Positions 7,534 through 9,960 of a DNA stretch of 9,960 nt are shown one piece after another. The stretch is from NCBI GenBank assembly GCA_026713205.1, contig JAPOOY010000223.1, positions 1 to 9,960 of the forward strand. Reading direction: 5' to 3'. The position numbers and the translations under genes were made by a program. Position 1 is the first letter of the stretch; every line of letters begins with the position of its first letter. Source of the stretch: Bdellovibrionales bacterium. GTDB lineage: Bacteria > Bdellovibrionota > Bdellovibrionia > Bdellovibrionales > UBA1609. The notes under the pieces were generated by a model. It did no database searches and had not been told where the DNA came from. It was given only the letters and a program-made list of their open reading frames with translations.

Positions 7534-8152
7534 ATCCACATTTCCTATAAATGGTTTTTAAACTTTCCGGAGTGATAACCACCTGTTTAAATTTCAAAAG
7601 ATCATAAACATTTAATCCTTCAGCGGAAATAAACTTAAATTGAGGAAGATTTTGACAGGCTCTTTGAAAAGAAAGATCCTTTTTTTCATCTATAAGAAGA
7701 GCTTCTTCCCATCCCATTTTTTTAAATTGATTGAAAAGAGCTTTTGTTTTTCCGTCAGAAGAAGTCATGTTTTTCACAACAACAAATCGCTTTTCCTGAT
7801 AAAGCCAGGACAGTGTCATTCCTAAAGCCTTTTTCCGCATTTTTTTCGGAAGAGACCATTCATAAGAACGAGGCTCTGGCCCATGAACAACCGCTCCCCC
7901 TTCCAAGAGAGGAGAACGAATGGATCCCTGACGGGCATTCCCTGTTCCTTTTTGGCGAAAAGGCTTTTTCCCTCCGCCGCTCACTTCACTTCGTGTCTTC
8001 ACAGAATGTGTTCCTCTTCGTTTTTTCGCCAACTGCCAGGTCACCACAGTATGTAAAAGAGGTTTATCCAGTTTAATGGAAAAAATCTCCTTATTTAGAT
8101 CCACTTGGGACTCCACCTTTCCTTCCCAATTCATCACATCCACTTTAAGCAT
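7517..8152 (-). CDS. rplD: 50S ribosomal protein L4 (uL4)
   Basis: L4 has a globular surface domain and a long loop that reaches the exit-tunnel constriction next to L22. In E. coli free L4 represses the S10 operon. The 211-residue product is of usual size. The loop region is clear: HSVKTRSEVSGGGKKPFRQKGTGNARQGSIRSP, followed by GGAVVHGPEPRSYEWSLPKKMRKKALGMTLS. The ATG at 8152 overlaps the L3 stop region by 8 nt and is preceded by GGGAGG inside the last L3 codons. Its 3' end overlaps L23. Confidence 0.97.
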   Translation of the reverse strand: MLKVDVMNWEGKVESQVDLNKEIFSIKLDKPLLHTVVTWQLAKKRRGTHSVKTRSEVSGGGKKPFRQKGTGNARQGSIRSPLLEGGAVVHGPEPRSYEWSLPKKMRKKALGMTLSWLYQEKRFVVVKNMTSSDGKTKALFNQFKKMGWEEALLIDEKKDLSFQRACQNLPQFKFISAEGLNVYDLLKFKQVVITPESLKTIYRKCGYVSDH

Positions 8153-9458
8153 GAGCCTCCCTCACTTTTTTAAGAGACACCAAAGTATTTCGCGCGCCGC
8201 TTACAGGGCCTTTCACAAAAATCACACCCTCTTGGGGAAGAACATCCACAACCGGAACAGAATTTAAAGTGATTGTTTCAAACCCATATTGCCCTGGCAT
8301 CTTTCGCCCTGGCACCACACGGGAAGGCTCGGTACATTGCCCGATGGAACCGGTTTTTCTGTGAATTTTTGATCCGTGGCTGGCCGGACCACCCCGAAAT
8401 CCCCAGCGTTTAACCACACCGGCATATCCTCGTCCCTTGGAGCGGCTGGAGACTTGAACCCGATCCCCTTTCTTCAAGCTTTCAATGGAAAGTTCCTGAC
8501 CCACTTTAATATTTTCAGGAAGTTCCTGGCGTATCTCACGGATATAACGAGCCCCTTCTTTAAAACCCGCTGGAGTTAAATGTTTTATTTGAGCCCGTGG
8601 GGAACGATTATTTTTTTGAGGCCAGCAAGCCACCTGAGCGGCGGAGTATCCCTCTTTTTCCTTTGTTTTTATTTGAGAGACAACCCACGGTTTATATTTA
8701 AGAGCTGTTACAGGAACTCTCCGACCCTGCTCATCATATAGAGAGGTCATGGACAATTTGAAGGCAAACAGCCCCTGTAATGTAATGGATTCCCGTTTCG
8801 GCTCCGCCGGTTTTGAAGCTGTTTTTGACACTTGAGTGTCTGCCGGATGTGAGTCAGTTGTGGATGTTTCTTCGGGAATTTTCTGAGAAGGGGCGGAATC
8901 GGAAGCCGCCTCAGATTTTTGATCCTTTTGAAGAGCGATTTTCTTTTCAGATGTTGAGTCTGTCTGAGGCTCTGCCTCTTCCGCTTTACCGGATACTGAT
9001 TCCCGCTTTTCCGGTGTTTTCATCTCCGAAGATGGGGCGGGAGCGGCTTTTGTTTTTTGTTCCTTTGATTCTTCAGCTTTTAAGGTTGAAGTGGTTTGTT
9101 TTTCCGGTTTTGCGGATTCCCGCTTTTCCGGTGTTTTCACCTCCGAAGATGGAGCGGGAGCGGCTTCTGCTTTTTGTTCCTTTGATTCTTCAGCTTTTAA
9201 GGTTGAAGTGGGTTGTTTTTCCGGTTTTACAGCTGGTTTTTTTTCAGAAGCATCTGACGCAGAGCGTTTTGTTTCGGCTTTCTCCTGAACCAAATCACTT
9301 TTTGAAGGAGCAGAGGACACAGCCTTTTTCATGGGGGTTTTCTCTTTCGGAGAAGCGCTCACTTCCTCAGTCTTTGAAGTCGGTTTTTTCCCTTTAGGTT
9401 TTTCTTCAACCGACTGAGGATTCTTTTTCTTAAGAATGTCTTTTACTTTTTTAAACAT
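8145..9458 (-). CDS. rplC: 50S ribosomal protein L3 (uL3) with a ~225-residue N-terminal extension
   Basis: L3 is an early-binding protein that initiates 50S assembly and reaches toward the peptidyl-transferase centre. Residues 226-437 are an ordinary L3 (about 210 residues): FAFKLSMTSLYDEQGRRVPVTAL, then GYAGVVKRWGFRGGPASHGSKIHRKTGSIGQ (340-374), GRKMPGQYGFETITLNSV and VIFVKGPVSGARNTLVSLK. Residues 1-225 are an added Lys/Glu/Ser/Ala/Pro-rich segment with a duplicated 39-residue unit. No Met precedes the L3 domain at the boundary and I see no internal ribosome site there, so the extension is probably translated as part of L3. The ATG at 9458 is 12 nt after the S10 stop and lacks a clear Shine-Dalgarno. 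Identity is certain; the extension's function is unknown. Confidence 0.96.
   Translation of the reverse strand: MFKKVKDILKKKNPQSVEEKPKGKKPTSKTEEVSASPKEKTPMKKAVSSAPSKSDLVQEKAETKRSASDASEKKPAVKPEKQPTSTLKAEESKEQKAEAAPAPSSEVKTPEKRESAKPEKQTTSTLKAEESKEQKTKAAPAPSSEMKTPEKRESVSGKAEEAEPQTDSTSEKKIALQKDQKSEAASDSAPSQKIPEETSTTDSHPADTQVSKTASKPAEPKRESITLQGLFAFKLSMTSLYDEQGRRVPVTALKYKPWVVSQIKTKEKEGYSAAQVACWPQKNNRSPRAQIKHLTPAGFKEGARYIREIRQELPENIKVGQELSIESLKKGDRVQVSSRSKGRGYAGVVKRWGFRGGPASHGSKIHRKTGSIGQCTEPSRVVPGRKMPGQYGFETITLNSVPVVDVLPQEGVIFVKGPVSGARNTLVSLKKVREAHA
8784..9458 (-). other. Disordered N-terminal extension of L3 (coding)
   Basis: This segment encodes L3 residues 1-225. It opens with a short basic helix-like start (MFKKVKDILKKK) and continues as low-complexity sequence dominated by Lys, Glu, Ser, Ala, Pro and Thr, with almost no aromatic residues and no Cys. 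Positive and negative charges are interspersed. No known domain, signal peptide or membrane span is recognisable. It is in frame with L3 and uninterrupted by stops over 675 bases. Confidence 0.85.
8998..9228 (-). repeat. 117-bp direct tandem duplication inside the L3 extension
   Basis: Positions 8998-9111 and 9115-9228 match at 109 of 114 bases by direct comparison, with a period of 117 bp, so the reading frame is kept. The unit encodes 39 residues (L3 residues 78-116 and 117-155), beginning KPEKQ and ending TPEKRES. Of the five differences, four change amino acids (Pro/Thr, Ala/Thr, Glu/Lys, Val/Met) and one is silent. The near identity indicates a recent duplication. Confidence 0.93.
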
Positions 9459-9470
9459 AACTTGATTTTC

Positions 9471-9818
9471 TTATGATTTCGTAGCTGCTTCCTCTTCAGC
9501 CTCTTTGGTGAAGATAGCCACATCCACCCCTGCCGGCAAATCCAGCTTCATCAGTTGAGTAATGGTTTGAGTGGTGGGTTCAGAGATTTCCAATAACCGT
9601 TTAAAACTGCGAATCTCAAACTGTTCACGGGATTTTTTATTAACATGGGGGGAACGAAGAACCGTATAGCGATTTATACGAACGGGCAAGGGTATCGGTC
9701 CAGCCACATTGGCCCCTGTTCGGCGGGCTGTATCCACGATGCCACGAGCGGATTGATCCAATAGCTTATGATCAAAACCCGTAAGACGAATCCGTATTCT
9801 CTGGTTTTCCATGCCCAT
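9471..9818 (-). CDS. rpsJ: 30S ribosomal protein S10 (uS10)
   Basis: S10 is a small-subunit head protein that, as NusE with NusB, also takes part in transcription antitermination. The 115-residue product shows [73 protein letters not shown], then the [13 protein letters not shown] ending. About ten extra residues follow as an acidic tail ([10 protein letters not shown]). The ATG at 9818 is chosen over the one at 9812 because AGG lies 7 nt upstream of the first. It is the first gene after the promoter, as in typical S10 operons. Confidence 0.97.
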   Translation of the reverse strand: MGMENQRIRIRLTGFDHKLLDQSARGIVDTARRTGANVAGPIPLPVRINRYTVLRSPHVNKKSREQFEIRSFKRLLEISEPTTQTITQLMKLDLPAGVDVAIFTKEAEEEAATKS

Positions 9819-9869
9819 ATTTTACCTGCAAATTCCCGGAAAATTCCGTACAATCCGTAAAGCCTCCTA

Positions 9870-9884
9870 CTCAAAGAGTTTGAG
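9870..9884 (-). promoter_or_regulatory. Perfect inverted repeat at the transcription start
   Basis: CTCAAA-CTC-TTTGAG on the minus strand is a perfect 6-bp inverted repeat with a 3-base centre. It abuts the -10 box and covers the predicted start point. It could be an operator for a DNA-binding protein, or part of a very early hairpin in the leader if transcription starts at its upstream edge. Function is not shown by sequence alone. Confidence 0.45.
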
Positions 9885-9913
9885 ATTATGCTCAGGAAAT
9901 CCCCCCTTGTCAA
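9885..9913 (-). promoter_or_regulatory. Sigma70-type promoter of the S10 operon
   Basis: On the minus strand a perfect -35 box TTGACA (9908-9913) is followed by a 17-nt spacer and CATAAT (9885-9890), one mismatch from the TATAAT consensus. Transcription would start near 9877-9879, giving a leader of about 60 nt before rpsJ. It is the only promoter-like site I found, and no terminator was seen between the genes, so it probably drives the whole cluster. Confidence 0.85.
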
Positions 9914-9960
9914 AGGTTAAATACCAGAATCCGGAGAAAAATGATTTTTTCAAAAAAACA
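9914..9960. other. Unassigned edge upstream of the S10 promoter
   Basis: This AT-rich 47-bp edge contains A and T runs on both strands. I see no reading frame with family signatures, no tuf or fusA 3' end and no convincing terminator hairpin. Confidence 0.5.

Noticed and set aside
7744..8076. Plus-strand open frame of 110 residues
   Set aside because: It lies wholly opposite L4, whose protein sequence is unmistakable; the plus-strand translation shows no recognisable pattern.
8744..8784. Separate start for a normal-sized L3 at the domain boundary
   Set aside because: No ATG precedes the conserved L3 start, the first Met (residue 237) is inside the fold, and no Shine-Dalgarno-like sequence stands before a plausible GTG or TTG.
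8813..9397. Plus-strand open frame of 194 residues opposite the L3 extension
   Set aside because: It is antisense to a low-complexity coding segment, where repeats of Lys/Glu/Ser/Pro codons leave the opposite strand free of stops. The translation has no family signature and the operon strand explains the sequence fully.
9674..9913. Minus-strand frame of 79 residues spanning the S10 leader, a possible leader peptide
   Set aside because: It starts at the -35 box, before the predicted transcript, and then runs out of frame through S10. No Shine-Dalgarno precedes its start, and it is best explained as a shadow of S10.

Overview
The window is one continuous ribosomal-protein superoperon (S10 plus spc), entirely on the minus strand and read from about 9880 down past position 1. 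It holds 20 coding regions: S10, L3, L4, L23, L2, S19, L22, S3, L16, L29, S17, L14, L5, S8, L6, L18, S5, L30, L15 and the first 246 codons of secY. No RNA gene, insertion sequence, CRISPR array or terminator is visible, and the operon runs off the left edge inside secY.

The organism is a bacterium: gene order, the bacterial forms of L2, L4, L16 and L22, Shine-Dalgarno sites (AAGGAG, GGAGG) before most starts, and a sigma70-type promoter. L30 is present, which argues against Patescibacteria/CPR. By eye many proteins read most like Gram-negative lineages of the broad deltaproteobacterial type, but I cannot place the organism further. GC is roughly mid-40s percent by eye.

Layout: 9914-9960 has nothing I can identify. 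A near-consensus promoter (9885-9913) and a leader of about 60 nt lead into rpsJ (S10). Genes then follow with gaps of 0 to 12 nt or overlaps of 1 to 23 nt, so translation is probably coupled throughout. Three genes use non-ATG starts (L16 TTG, L14 GTG, L18 GTG). All the proteins act in the ribosome, on the small subunit (S10, S19, S3, S17, S8, S5) or the large subunit (the L proteins). SecY is the membrane channel of the Sec translocon.

Four things depart from the usual operon. (1) L3 carries an N-terminal extension of about 225 residues, low in complexity and rich in Lys, Glu, Ser, Ala and Pro, which doubles the protein's size and contains a recent 117-bp tandem duplication. (2) The L24 gene (rplX), normally between L14 and L5, is absent; L14 and L5 overlap by one base. 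(3) The S14 gene (rpsN), normally between L5 and S8, is also absent; only 12 bp separate those genes. (4) S5 has a charged C-terminal tail of about 55 residues with a repeated Ser-Val-Lys motif. Both normal neighbours of L5 are therefore gone. L24 and L3 are the two classical assembly-initiator proteins of the bacterial 50S subunit, so loss of one beside a greatly enlarged version of the other is the most interesting pattern here, though any functional link is inference.
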